This document shows positions 9,961-22,119 of a DNA stretch of 64,000 nucleotides, piece by piece. Each line of letters begins with the position of its first letter. The stretch's first letter is position 1. The position numbers were made by a program, and so were the translations under genes. This DNA comes from Podocnemis expansa. Lineage: Eukaryota; Chordata; Testudines; Podocnemididae. The notes beneath the pieces are model-generated. The model was not told the DNA's origin. It worked only from the letters and a program-made list of their open reading frames with translations, and made no database searches. The stretch is taken from NCBI GenBank assembly GCA_007922195.1, contig ML682088.1, positions 1,985,461 to 2,049,460 on the forward strand, read 5' to 3'.

Positions 9961-12190
9961 ACTACCTGCCATGCAGACAGATGGCGGGTAGAGTTGGTTC
10001 TTCCGCCGTCAGCACAGCAACAAGCCCCATAAGGTAGAGGCCCAGCAACAAGATGCTTGCTGGAGTCAAGAGGCGAGCAGGCCTTGATAGGCCCAGAAGA
10101 ATCCAGAGCTGAGGGCAACCCAGGAGAGGGGCAGGACCAAACCCACCGAGGCATAGCGCTTAAGCAGGTCAGAACAAGGTCACCATAACTGGAGTAAAGA
10201 ACACAACCTAAACATAATGGGTTGCATTAGGTGTTCCGCATAAGTGGACGTGTGGAGTATGACCAGCAGACTATAGTGTCTGGTCATAGATCTTGGCACG
10301 TAGACTCGAAGGAGAACGCTGAATGCTAACAAGTGAGTCTAGCCATATTGGCCGTGTCTCACACGAGAACGAAGAAAGGGTAGAGATTGATCACCCAAAG
10401 GCCTAGTTGGAGCCAAGTGGCTATGGACTGATCTGGTGACTACTGGGTACGCAGGAAGTAGTAAGGGGATGACCATACGCCTTATCTAGGTTGTGACCAA
10501 GCATAGACGTCTGGTAAAAACGAGTGAGAATGAGGATACAAGGTTGTAAGATGGGCTCGAGAATGACTGAGAAGACCACAGGACACTAAACAGCAGCATA
10601 CGGAGTCAAGCCGAGCAGGAAGGAGGCCTACGGTATGCTAGCTATAAACCGAGTAATACGGGAGCACATGTTTTCAGCCAAACAGGCACCAGGACCGGGT
10701 TCTCGCACGAGAGAGGTTCGGGTGAGGTCACCAACAGCAAGATGGCTTAAGGCAGTGCTGATGATTTGGTCCTTCTAGGGCCTGCGGGAGCAGAAGAATG
10801 CACAGAAAAAACCCCACTGGGCCTATAAGCTTGCAGGGTTTTCATCACGGCAGCTCTCACTAGAGTGCGAGGGAGGAAGAAAAGGGGCAAGCGAGAGAAC
10901 GCCTGCTACCATTTGGACACCCCATCGATGACCGAAAGATTCAAAGGAGTCCCATGTAAGGTCGTGGTCTCAGTACTTACAGTAATTCCCAGAGGGATAA
11001 TGCTACCAGTCTGTCATGCCAGGGGGGTTGCCAAGGAGAAACTATTCAATACATGGATATTTGAAGAACCCCGACGCGAAGGGAGGTTCCTTCCTATAAG
11101 TTAGGAAGTGAAAACATTATAGGGTGGCAGCTGCCGCATCTCAAGGCTACTCCAGAGTCAGAGAACCGAACGAAGTTTTCTCCCCGGCGGGAAGCCAGAG
11201 GGCGAATAAAAGGGGAGTACAACCCCAAATTGTTGGATAGTGTAGGGAAATAGGCTCTCTGTCTATCATGCCAGTGGGTGGGCAGTGGGTGTGAATGGGT
11301 CCTCAAAAATTGAAAAGGAACCGCAGTACTATTAGGCACCATCAACGCACATGGGAATAACCCGCGGTAGCACTAAAGGTCTACGATCGACGTAGTGAGA
11401 CGGCCCCAAGAACAAACATGGCGGGGGGGCACGTGTCTCATCAGGGGACAGGACCAAAAAGCAAGAGAGGTAGTTACAAATGCCCTGGGAAGAAAGGGAC
11501 CCCTCTGTCTGACATGGACAGCTGCCCAGAAAGGCAGCTGCTAATGAGGGGAGGAGTATGGGTGGGAGAACGCTCAAAGGGGTGGACCCTTTGCAGTTTC
11601 CCAATGTAGGGTTGTGACTAGGTGTTCTCTCTTGGGTTCCCTGCTGGGGTTTTAAGGAGGTGCACCAGGCCCATGCTTCTGGTTAGGGCAGAAGAAAATT
11701 GGCTACCTCAAGCAGGAGACAGACAGAGGGCGAGGGTTCCTAAGATGGGGCCCTGGTTCTCACTAGATACCCAGAAGGTGAGGGTGTGGAACTGTAGTTC
11801 CCATAAGGGAGGGAAATGGAGGGGTGGGCCATTCACCTTGGCCCCCTACAGAGGTAAAGATCTGCTCTGACGATGTGGATGTGTCCCCTTCAGTAAGCAG
11901 GAGATATTTCTGTTGAATTGGGGTTGGGGTCGCAGCAGCTGGTGCCTGCCAAACAGATGGTGCGACCAGGGGTATCCCCTCCCTTTCCCCGCAGACATCA
12001 TGGCTGCAGACACAGTTCTGTTGTGGGTAGGTCTCAAATATGCACGTCTCGGAGCCCCCACAGTGGCCGGGGCTACAATGAGATGCGCCTCTATTCCTCA
12101 GCGAGGTGTTGGGGTGGGGAACCCGGTAGGGGAAATATCTTGGAAGGGTGGGGTACGAGGAGGAGAGGTAGCCCAACTTGGATACTCGAT
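9961..12190 (-). other. Non-coding interior of DIRS 2
   Basis: Only short, unrelated ORFs occur here. Blocks are shared with 49785-52480, for example aaggtcaccata and the stretch that includes ttagccata or tagccata followed by cacacaagaac or cacacgagaac. The shared parts are clearly more diverged than the terminal repeats of the two copies. It occupies the place of RT, RNase H and recombinase. Confidence 0.55.
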
Positions 12191-13372
12191 ACTTCATACT
12201 CGCCGTATCTGAAACCAGGGGGACAGAACTTGGGTTCTGCCACTGGGAGTGTGCGAGGTCCCATACGCTTGGATGGAGGGGGACTGCTAAGGGTGCCATC
12301 GAGGCGAAGGCTGGCCTGAAGAGGGCATTGGAGGAGAGACTCAAGGGCTCCACCTCCATGCCTAAGTGGGCCATAGCCCGGCGCAACAAATCAAAATGCG
12401 TTGAAAGGTTCCCCGTGTAAGACCCCAGTGCCAGAGAGAGCATGGTACTGGGAGCCTGCCATGGAGGAGAGGGAGTTCCCTGGGGGGACCATTCTTGTGG
12501 CAGAAAACGGAAGGGTGATGGGGCCAATGTGCAGCGCCGAGGCTGTTTGGAGCCCCTGGACGGTCCCTCCTCCGGGCTGGAGGCAGGGGAGGGGGACCGA
12601 GATTCTCGGGCTGGTACTGGTGATGGCGAAGTGATGCCAGCCCCCACTGGAGTGGAAGATGGGGCTGTGGGGTGAGGGTGAGTGTCCCAGGTGGACCCAG
12701 GTCTTCGAGATGAAGGCCGGTTTGCCCCTTCTGGTTGGAAGAGGGGCAGGGGGTGTCAGGAGAAGCAGCAGGGCTCATGCTGCCTCCATCACTTCTGGGG
12801 TGGATGGGATGAGGAGTGACTCTACTTGAGTCGAAGGCAAGTCCTCGCTGGGGGAGGGAGGGCTGCCTGTGTGGGAGGACTTCCACTCCTGCTGCACCAG
12901 GCTCTGCGGTGCTGAGAGTGGAATCAGCTGGTGCTGGAGTGAGCTCAGCACCAGCGAGGCTGGACTGTAGCATGCCGTCGGCGCCGGGGATGACTGAAAA
13001 CGACCTCCAGCGATGCCGAGGTGCCAAGGTGCGGGGTAAGTGCTGCGGTGCCAGAGTTGGCACCAAGGTGGTGCGGTGGCAGCAGCAGCTGTGGCAGCTA
13101 CCAGTAGTACGGTGCCGCGTAGGCTCTGGTGCCAAGCTGGGTCTCAGTGCCGGGCGTTTACCCGAAGCATCGGGTGAAGGGTGCTGAGCCTCCTCCGAGG
13201 CTAGAGCACAGCATCGCTGTTCCCTCTCCTTGATTGTTCTGGGTTTGAAGGAGAGACAAATGGAACAAGCCGAGACCATGTGGTCTTTGCCCAGGCGCCT
13301 GAGGTACTTCCCGTGGGGATCATCCCAGGGGAAGGCCTTGCCACACTCGGTGCAGGGTTTAAACCCTGGCAT
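12190..13372 (-). pseudogene. DIRS 2 gag-like protein with Cys/His finger
   Basis: The predicted start is the Met codon at 13370-13372 (MPGFKPCTECGKAF). A Cys/His cluster follows: CTEC, then DDPHGKYLRRLGKDH and CSICLSF, an arrangement usual at the N terminus of DIRS gag. A long low-complexity Ser/Pro/Arg/His region follows. A frame change near 12400-12640 leads into the C-terminal block LLRRAMAHLGMEVEPLSLSS, then WQNPSSVPLVSDTASMKYRV near 12190. The conserved tail seen in the 52490-53230 copy is absent, so gag is truncated. The cluster is an element feature, not a host C2H2 gene. Confidence 0.75.
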
Positions 13373-13539
13373 CGTTGATGTGATGTTCCGGTCCCATAGT
13401 GGGAACTCTTGTGGTGGAGTGAAATCCAGGAAGAGATGCTCCCAGCTGGACAGTGAGTTGAAGACAAAGGGACAGGCTGTTTGCGGTTTGCAAGGAGCGG
13501 ACGTTCCAATTCTGATGTGCAAGGCAGAAGAAATGTAAC

Positions 13540-13710
13540 TGAGGAGGGGTCGGGGAGGCGGCCATATATATAGCCACGGGTGGTGTGAGGGGCGGTGGCC
13601 AACTCCCCTCTTCTGACAGGCTAGGACAAGTTTTTTCCGACCAATCCGGTGCTCCGGCACAGAGACACCTATTACTGAATGCATACGAGCAGTGCTTGAA
13701 GAAGAATGGC
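13540..13710 (-). repeat. DIRS 2 terminal repeat at the gag (5') side
   Basis: Its reverse complement, from cattcttcttcaagcactgc through ggctatatatatggccg, matches 9655-9800. It contains the TATA-like run atatatata upstream of gag and so probably the promoter. Confidence 0.8.
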
Positions 13711-14761
13711 AGGCTATGCAGGTATTTAACAGTGCAGGTCGATAAAACAGTGCTGTGAGAGCACTAAAAAGGTTGTGGTCACAAAGTTGGTGGAAGAGAA
13801 CAGGGTTAGCCCTGATATAAGTTCAGAAAACTTTTCTGGACTCCTCTATGGAAGCAATACTAAATAGCCTGAAGAAAAAAAAGTGAAGTGTTTCTTCCCA
13901 GAAGGGGATTCTGATTCTATAAGGTGTTTTTCTAAAGAGAAACAATAGGTAAAAGAGAACAGGGCCATCCTGGGAGGGGGTGGGAGGGCGCTGAATGGGG
14001 AGATTGCCTCAGGTCCTGCAGTTAGGTGGGCCCTGCGCTGTGGCTGTCCCTCACTGCCGCGTTTCTCCCTGCGCCCCGCTGCACTGCCTTTGGCGGCGAC
14101 CCAAAGGCAGCAGAAGTGGGCGGGAGGGGAGAACTTCACTGGCCCTCCCTGCCCTCAGGGCAGAGCAGGCAGACCCAGGGATGGGGAAGGTGTGCAAGGC
14201 TGTGTGGCTTCTCTGGAGAGAAGCATGGTGGGCCATCCAGCTCTGGCCATGCCCCAGGAATCCAGGTCGCCATAAGGGGACTGGGGGCCAGCTCCCAGTG
14301 GTGGCCTTGGGTCCCAGGCTGGGGCACCTGCAGTAGCAGCCTAGGGTCTTTGCTGAGGCCAGCTAGCAGCCACAGCTGAGGCCAGTGCCCCACCAGTGGG
14401 TGGCCTCTGTTCCTGGCTGGGAATCCCTGCCTGTCCCCAGTTCCCATATGGCACTTGGGATTCCCAGGCGCATGGTGCAGAGCTGGATGCAGGGCTGTAA
14501 CTAGAAGTTTTGGCGTCTGGGGCAAGCAGCCCCAGACTTTTCCCCGCCACTGGCCCCAATCTGGGAAGGATCCAGATCCCCCCGGCCAGCCATTAGCTGG
14601 GGACACATCCTGATCCCCCCAGCCTGCCAGTGGTGGCAGCTTCTACCACCGCCGGCAGGCTGGGGAGATCCAGAAGCAGAGGGAAGCTTCTGCCGCTGCC
14701 AGCAGGTCAGGGTGGTGGCTGGGGACAGATCCAGATCGCCCCGGCCTGCTGGCAGTGGTAG
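13711..14761. other. Unclassified, partly GC-rich DNA
   Basis: There is no recognisable gene. From about 14500 the phrase cagatccagatcgccccggcctgctggcag and close variants recur. This resumes at 15647-15830 after the LTR insertion, so an older GC-rich repeat was split there. Confidence 0.45.
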
Positions 14762-14765
14762 AAGC

Positions 14766-15483
14766 TGTGGAGCACAGACAGATAATGTAGGGGGACAGAC
14801 AGATAATGCATTGCATTTACCTTTAAAGTATATGTTAGTTAATCATAAGTAAAATAATTTTGTAACCCTGGGTAATGGAGATTGTGATCAATGTCCAACA
14901 GGACTCCATATTGTCAGTTTAGAACTCCTGCTCAAACACTGAACACTATTTTGGATACTTGATGAAATCTGGTTTAGGCATATGCTGTGTATGTTCTTTT
15001 AAATGTGTGAACAAGGTGTGTGAATGAAGGGCGTGTGTGTGAAAAGGCCAGTCTCAACTGCCAGCTGTCCTGATGAAGCACAAGTACCATCTAACTGGCT
15101 GAACAATGCAGACACCTCTGATTAAAACAAACAGAAGGAGCCACCCCAGAAAGAAAAGAACAAAATACAATCAAGTGTGCAAATGACTGGCGATCAGTGA
15201 TCTCACAGGAACCCTGAGGCTACATGACACAGCAAATCCCATAGACTTACATGAAGGCCAGCAAGTATAAAAGATGGGTGAGAACATGAAAACTTTGGGG
15301 TCTCATTCTGCAACTGTCATCTTGGAGCATCGGATTGCGACCGACAGAGGCCTGGCTTCCTCTTTGTGCCCAGCCTAGCTGGCCACCGGGCTGGCTCAAG
15401 CAACACATGAAAGGACTGGTAATTGTATCATACCAGGTTGCAGAACTTCGTGTGTGTGATTGTGTGTGTGTGTGTGTGTGTGT

Positions 15484-15515
<32 letters not shown>

Positions 15516-15642
15516 CTGCCTTTTGCTATTCTTTCTTATTTACAATAAATGTGGCATATTGCCTTGTCCCCCTGAATAAGATCCTGCTAGTCTTTTCTTT
15601 TTATTAGGAGGTGCTCTCCTGGGTGCCCTTTTTGGTATAACA
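14766..15642 (+). mobile_element. Solo LTR, 877 bp, with AAGC target duplication
   Basis: It begins TGTGGAGCACAG and ends GGTATAACA (TG...CA), flanked by AAGC at 14762-14765 and 15643-15646. TATAAAA is at 15266-15272 and AATAAA at 15544-15549, in the order expected for U3-R-U5. A 4-bp duplication is usual for gammaretrovirus-like (class I) endogenous retroviruses. No internal genes are present. A fragment of the same family is at 58078-58243. Confidence 0.75.
15451..15516. repeat. Compound (TG)n(AG)n microsatellite
   Basis: A (GT)n run of about 30 bases passes directly into an (AG)n run of about 30 bases within the LTR. It is likely length-variable. Confidence 0.9.
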
Positions 15643-15646
15643 AAGC

Positions 15647-16246
15647 TTCCCGCCACCTCCAGCAGTAGTTGGGGATGGATATGGATCCCCCCAGTCTGCC
15701 ATGGCAGTAGCTTCCAGCTGCAAGCCCCAGCAGTGCCAGACTTCACAGGCCCAGAATTTTAAAGGGTACAGGAGATGGATCTGGGTCCCTGTGGTGGTTG
15801 GGGGTAGATCTGGATCCATCCCCTGCGCCCTCTGAAATTCTGCGCCTGGGGTATTGTCCTGTTTGCCCCGGCCTAGTTATGACCCTTGTTGGATGACCCA
15901 CAGCACTCCCTTCTAGCATGGGCAGGTGGCACTGAGGCTGCTTGGCCCTGGGCCCCACTCCTCCCATGGGATGGCCCTGAAAGAGAAACAGACTCATCTA
16001 TGACTTAAAAATTAGTGCATGGAAGTCCTGAGTTGATTCAGGAAAGTGCCATTGGACAAACGGGATAGTGTAATTGGACAAACGGGACAGTCTCTGTGCA
16101 AAAGAATAGATGGGCACAAATCTGACATCAGAAATCACAACACTCTAAAACCAATAGGGGAATACTTCAGTCTTCCTGATCAGTCCATTGATGATCTGTT
16201 AATAGTTGTATTCAGATAAATGAACAACAAATTAAAGCTTCTTTGT
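15647..16246. other. Rest of split GC-rich repeat, then unique DNA
   Basis: 15647-15850 continues the repeat seen before the LTR. The remainder has no gene or recognised repeat. Confidence 0.4.
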
Positions 16247-16636
16247 GGCTATGTCTACATTAGGCAAAAGTTAGTTCAAACTTGTTAGTTTGAACTAATA
16301 AGTTCGAGGGTTAGTTTGAACTAACCTCAAACTTATTAGTTTGAAATAACGACATGGAATAGTTCAGACTAACATTAGTTTGAACCAGCCCACTTTGTTA
16401 CTTCAAACTAACTGCCCTTAGTTTGAGTCTACATCACACTTAGTTCAAACTAATGCTCAAACTAAGCACTTAGTTCAAACTAACCACCGGTACTTACTAG
16501 TTCGAACTGAGCATTCCTTAGTTTGAACTAAGGAATTTCTTTGTTCAAACCAAGGAAAAGCTAATGTAGACTGAGCTCAATTTAGTTCAAATTAAGCCTC
16601 CTTAATTCAAACTAAATTGGCAGTGTAGGCATAGCC
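16247..16636. mobile_element. Palindromic MITE, ggctatgtctac termini (390 bp)
   Basis: It begins ggctatgtctacatt and ends gtgtaggcatagcc, inverted repeats. The interior is many alternating-orientation copies of tagtttgaactaa / ttagttcaaacta. The whole can fold into a long hairpin. No ORF is present. I could not identify a clear target duplication, so the superfamily is undecided. Confidence 0.75.
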
Positions 16637-18253
16637 AATAGGAATCAGCCAATTCCTTTTTCCTCACTAACTCATCCTCTTAATTTTTGTATCTCTGCCC
16701 TGAGATTGCCTGCTAAGTCATTTCTGATCCCCTGTTCCTGTATTCTTATTCTCAAGCTATCCACTTCTTCATTTAAAACTACAGTTAGCATTTGCAGTCT
16801 CTACATGCAGCTAGTTTCTTTGCCTTTTAATTGGGAACCCGTGAAAGAATTCATTTTCTTTTAGGTTGAATCTGTTATTCCCACTGTTTACACAATTGTT
16901 GACAGGTTCCATGTCCACTAAATGCACCTTTGATCCAGGGGCACATCCAGGTTGTCCCATTTGTTTAATTAAATTTTTAACACCCTTCTTAAAATTATTT
17001 CTAAATTTCTAATGTGAGTTTCCTTTTCAGCATCATTGATCTTTCAGCCATTTAACAAGGTAGAAATTTAGTTTGTGCTCCTTAATTTCTACCCTTTTAA
17101 TCTTCAAAACTGTGCTATTTTCCTGAGAATTGGTCCCTTATTCAGAGGTTCCTACAATATTTCTGGAATAAGGGCTGCCTTCCTTGGCTTCCTAATCTTT
17201 GGTGAGATCAGTTCTGTATTACTTAGCTAAAACTGCTCTTGACTGACAGCTTTTACCAGCTAGTACAATTTAGTCAACTTACCATTTCTTTAAATCTTTG
17301 CTCCTCTGGGACAGAACCCACCTTCCTTAGGCTTCCTCAGTCTCTGCACACAAGTTTATGTAATGTAATCATTTTTCCTTTAAATTTCTCGATCCCAGGG
17401 ACATCATCCTCTCCTGATTCTGTTCCCCTGACAGTAGCAATTTAGCTACCTTCTAAGCACTGCTGACCTTTTCCTATTTACCTTGGTTACATCTGCACTC
17501 AGGTACCCCAACTCTATTTCCTCATGTCAGGGTTTCAGCTCCAGTATCAGTTAGGGAAGATAGTAATTCAAAGCAAATAATTCTACAAAACCCTTTTTTT
17601 TTTTTAATAATCCAGTGTCAATCATCATCCTGTCTGCTAGGTGGCACTATATTTTCGGTAAGTAATGAAATTGTGTTTTGGGCCCACCCAGGGATGCCAA
17701 ATTGTTACCTCAAAAATCAGACTCAAAGCACCTCCACAATGGCCAGCAGATATCAGTAAATTAGTTGTCAGTTTACCTGGTTTGTTAGGTGAAAGGGGGT
17801 GGCCCAGAGGAATTGCCAGGGTTTTACCAGGCGTTTCCCTCTGATCTTTGGAAAACTCACCAGAACGAACTAACTCTGTTGACCCTTGAAAGCACATGGC
17901 TACAGCCTTCCACTTGAAGGACTAATACTCAGGCAATAGTCTTTGAAACAAACAATATTCTTTATTTAATACATCACTACTTCTTGATACAGTAAATCTT
18001 AAAAGCATGTGGTAAGAGAACAAAACACATTCTATCAATGATGTTATATACAACAAAATAACTAATATTGCAATGAACAATTGGAAATGGCTCTAAATGT
18101 TTATATTTATAGCACTACAAATCCACAGATATCCACATCTGCGGATATGATGCAGTATCCATTGACCGTTTCTTGCAGATGCAGATCGCATGAGAATCCA
18201 CATATCTGTATCTATGAAGGGCTCTAGTTATATTCTACATGTGGCGACCTGTC
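16637..18253. other. AT-rich DNA, no gene seen
   Basis: There are only short ORFs without family features. A T-rich run lies near 17590. Confidence 0.45.
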
Positions 18254-19015
18254 TCATAGAATCATAGAATTGAAAGCAATCATGTGAGGCCATTGAGTCT
18301 AGTCCCCTACACTCAAGACAGGACCAAGTAACGTCTATGACAGATGTTTGTCTAACCTGCTCTTAAAAATGTCTAATAATGGAGATTTCACAGCCTGCCT
18401 AGGTAACTTATTCCAGTGGTGGTTAATCCTGACAGTTAGGAATTTTTCCTAATATTCAGCCTAAACCATCCTTGCTGTAATTTAAGCCCCGTGCCTCTTG
18501 TCATATCATCAGCATTTAAGGGAAATAATTTTTGTCTCTCCTCCTCATTAACCACATTTTAGGTTCTTGGAAACTGTTATCATGTCCTCTCTCAGCCTCC
18601 TCTTTCCCAGACTAAACAAACCCAGTTCTCCCAATCTTCCCTCGTAAGTCAAGTATTCTAGACATTTAGTCATTTTTGTTGCTCTTATCTGAACCTTCTC
18701 CAATTTATCCACATCTTTCCTGAAACTGGAAGCTCAGAACTGGACACAATACTCCAGTTAAGGCCTAATCAGTGTGGAGTAGAGCAGAAGAATTATTTCT
18801 TGTGTCTTGATTACCACATTACTATTAATACATCCCAGAGTAATGTTTCCTTTTTTTGCAACAGCATTACACTGTTGACACATTTTTAGCTTATGGTCCA
18901 CTATGACCCCCAGATCTCTTTCCGCAGTACTCCTGCCTAGGCATTTGGATGTAGGATGCTGACAGCAAGATCTCACTTTAAACATTGAAACTGTATGCAT
19001 AACAACAAACATCCC
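18254..19015 (-). mobile_element. CR1 LINE 3' fragment
   Basis: The plus strand opens with tcatagaatcatagaatt, the complement of the CR1 3' end. The minus strand encodes the end of the RT ORF: AERDLGVIVDHKLKMCQQCN, AVAKKGNITLGCINSN, then LLLYSTLIRP. The 5' part is lost, as usual for LINE copies. Confidence 0.85.
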
Positions 19016-20339
19016 ACATTATCTTTCGGACATTCATATTTTCTCTTATACTGTGGTCTCTCTCTGATCGTCAAATAGTGCTTCTGTTCTGTTACTGTTA
19101 CTTGTTAGAGGTTTCTGCTTTCACTGCTTAGCTACCACCTCTGCTACTGCTTCTGCTTGAGGTGACTGCTTGATTTGCTGTAAGAGCCAATTACACATTT
19201 ATATGCACTTTAACATTAGGATTCGATGTCACCACATCCATGTTCATTCTTTAAAATAAGTTTATTTTGGCTCCTTCCTTTGATTCAACCAGTGGTGGCA
19301 GAGCCACGTCCTTAATCCTGAATTCCTTACTCAGAGTATATAAGCTGGAAACGCTCTTGTATCAGTCTTTGGTATGAGATCTAGAGGATCAATTGATCTT
19401 TGGTAAGTGACTGGTCTCTTGGGACTGGAAGGAACCTGAATATGATGTGAGTTTTGGTGTAAGTCTATCTCTGTCCTTACTATGTCAAATTTGTCTGGGT
19501 GGTGAGGTAGGCTGGAGAGCCTAAAGAGAATGTGGTATAATTCTGTGCTAAGACTGGTGTAGTGACCCAGGAGTTCACATTTGTTATTGGCTTGGTTAAA
19601 ACTATTTATAGAAGACTCCCAGTCGGAGGTATCTGCCCTGTTTTTGACCATATGCTCTGACGTAGGCATGCACAGTCATGAGTCACTTCAGACAGTGTGA
19701 TACTGGACTATTAAAATAGGGCCATGTGAGAATAAGAGGGATAGCAGTGGAGAAATTTAGTAGATGCTAAATCTACTTAGCCTCTTAGTTGTTTATACAC
19801 TAAGGTAAAGAGTGTGGTGAATAAATAGAACTGCAAGTATAAGGTGACTTGTGACTTATTTAGCATCCCAAAGACTTGGCAGAGATGAGATAAATCTTGT
19901 GACTGGATTATTGGTATAGCAGGCTATAGCTTGCTTGCGAAGGACAGGCAGGACAAAAAGGGAGAAATGTTCTATTAGACATTAGAAATAGTTTTTCTGA
20001 GGTCTAGATAGAGGTGAGAGGCAGACCAATTAAAAGTCTCTAGGAGGCGTTCTTTACTGATGGCAGGAAATTCACAGTTTGAACTGCTAGATTGACTGCT
20101 TGGGTCTGTGAAGACCCACCAACTGATCAGGATGTTCAATCCTAGAATACCACCCTGGCAACTGGGTAGCACTGAATCGATGAGAGGCCCCCTCCCTTTT
20201 ACTCAGCATGGTGGAGAAGCCAGGAGTTAGGCGTTCACACTGAGAGTTATTTTAAGTAACTTGTGTATCTCAGTTTGACTGCCATTGAAAAGGGCAGGTA
20301 GTGTAGACCTGCCCATGATAAGGCATGAAGAGGGGTGAG
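19016..20339. other. No recognised gene or repeat
   Basis: Scattered short ORFs only. Nothing is conserved enough to name. Confidence 0.4.
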
Positions 20340-21800
20340 GGAGGGGGAATGGGCTTGTTGTCATGGTAGGCTTCTACTATAAACCACCAAATCAGGAAGT
20401 GGAGGTGGATGATCCATTGTTAGACCAAATAACAGGAATATCCAAAACACAGGATCTGGTAGCAATGGGGGACCTTAACTTTTCAGAAATCTGTTGGAAA
20501 AATAATATGGCAAAAAACAAAATTTCCCATAAGTTCTTGAAATGTATTGGGGACAACATTTTGTTTCAGAAAGTGGAAGAAGTCATCAAGAATACAGCCA
20601 TTTTACTCTTGACTCAGACTAACAAGGAGCAATTGATTGAAAATCTGAGGTTCAAAGACAATCTGTTTGACATAGATTGTGAAATGATAGATTTAATGAT
20701 TTTAAGGAAAGGAGGGAATGAAAGCAACAGAATAAGGACAATGACTTTCAAAAAGGCAGACTTTAACAAACGCATACTACTAGTCGGAAAGTTGCCATGA
20801 GATGAAAAATTGAGATAAATGAGTTCAGGAGATCTGGCAGTTTCTCAGTTTCTCGGACAATATTAAAGGCATGTCTGCAATCTATCCCAGTGTGAAGAAA
20901 ATTTAGGGAGAATAGTAAGAAGCTAATATGACTCCATTAGGAGCTCATCAATGAAAATTTTAAAAAAATTTAAAAAAGGAATTCTACAACTATTGGAAAC
21001 AGGAACAAAGACTTAAGGTGGAATACAAAAGAATAGCAAAAGTAAGCAAGATCAAAATTGTAAACACCAAGTAGGGGACACAAAATGGCAATAAGAAGAG
21101 GTTCTTTAAATACACGAGAAGAAACAGAGATGAAGGAAGCTGACATTAAAAAGGCTAAGATGCTTCTCTATTTTTCTTCAGTCTTTAATGAAAAATAAAT
21201 GCTGACTAGATATTCAGCACACTTAATATTAACCATAAATGTGAAGGATTGCAAGCCAAAACAGGGATAGAAGAGGTTAAAGAATATTTAAATAAGTTAG
21301 ATATCTTTAAATTGTCAGGAGATGATGAAATTCATCCTTGAGTTCTTAAGGAACAACCAGAAGCAATCTCAGACTATAAAGCTTTTTTTTGAGAATTTAT
21401 GGAGGATGGATGAGAACCCAAAGGAAAAGAGAAGAGAGAACAAAGTGGACCTGGGAAATCATAGACTAATCAGCCTAACTTTTATACTTGGAAAGATACT
21501 GAACAGATTATTAAACAGTCTGTGTGTAAACACCTAGAGTTATAAGTAATAGTCATCATGGATTTGTCAGGAACAAATTATTCCAAACTAATCTAATTTT
21601 CTTCTTTGGTGGGGCCACTGATAGTGGATAGAGGGAAGAAGTAAACTTAATATGGCATGTTTTTAGGAAGCCTTTTTAGATAATCCCACATGACATTCTC
21701 ATAAAAAATAGCTAGAGAAAAGGCAGTCTAGATTAAATTACTTAAGGTGGGTAAACAACTGGTTGAAAGACAGTACTTAAAAAGAGTAGTAATCAATATT
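20340..21800 (+). mobile_element. CR1 LINE fragment: endonuclease and start of RT
   Basis: 20363-20800 reads VGFYYKPPNQEVEVDDPLLD, then DLVAMGDLNFSEICWKNN and FKDNLFDIDCEMIDLMILRK. These are the late blocks of the CR1 apurinic-type endonuclease (GDLN, and D-H-E degraded to DCE). Broken frames downstream include SGDDEIHP and GNHRLISLTFILGKIL, the first RT blocks. Many stops are present and both ends are missing. Confidence 0.85.
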
Positions 21801-22119
21801 AAATGACTCATTCATGATTACAAAGCAATTTTGCAATAGAGCTATTAATAGAACCATCAGTGGTCTCTTGCCTTCTAATTTCATACTTAAACCTCAAGAC
21901 CATCTTTTCTTGCCTGCCTAAATGAGACATGTTCCCCCTTTAGATGGACTAAATTCTAGATGAAGTGTGTTTTTTAAAACCAAAAGTATAATTACTCAAT
22001 CCTTTCATCATGCTAGGCCTAAAAAGGCCAAGCCATCTTGTAAAATACATGACCCAAATCTAACGTTTAAAGACGTATTATAGTAAAATACAATGGTAGT
22101 GTTACAAGTGGGTTAGGGT
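21801..22119. other. AT-rich DNA, nothing recognised
   Basis: No ORF of note and no clear repeat. Confidence 0.4.

Larger units (their letters stand above)
9633..13710 (-). mobile_element. DIRS-like element 2, gag-only (non-autonomous)
   Basis: Both ends are present. The left is gtcactcaccagtaacc...ttcgagatgggctgctcaga; the right is its inverted partner, ending tgcttgaagaagaatgg. The repeats match for about 160-170 bp, including ggctatatatatgg. An internal complementary region lies at 9861-9960. On the minus strand gag starts at 13372 and runs to about 12190. The remaining 2.2 kb has no RT, RNase H or recombinase motif in any frame and no room for all three. A diverged relative is at 49455-53245. 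It would need proteins from a full-length DIRS. Confidence 0.8.

Noticed and set aside
12362..13684. 440-codon ORF with a Cys/His cluster as a host zinc-finger gene
   Set aside because: It lies between DIRS inverted repeats, and the cluster and flanking blocks match DIRS gag. The first part of the ORF is terminal repeat.
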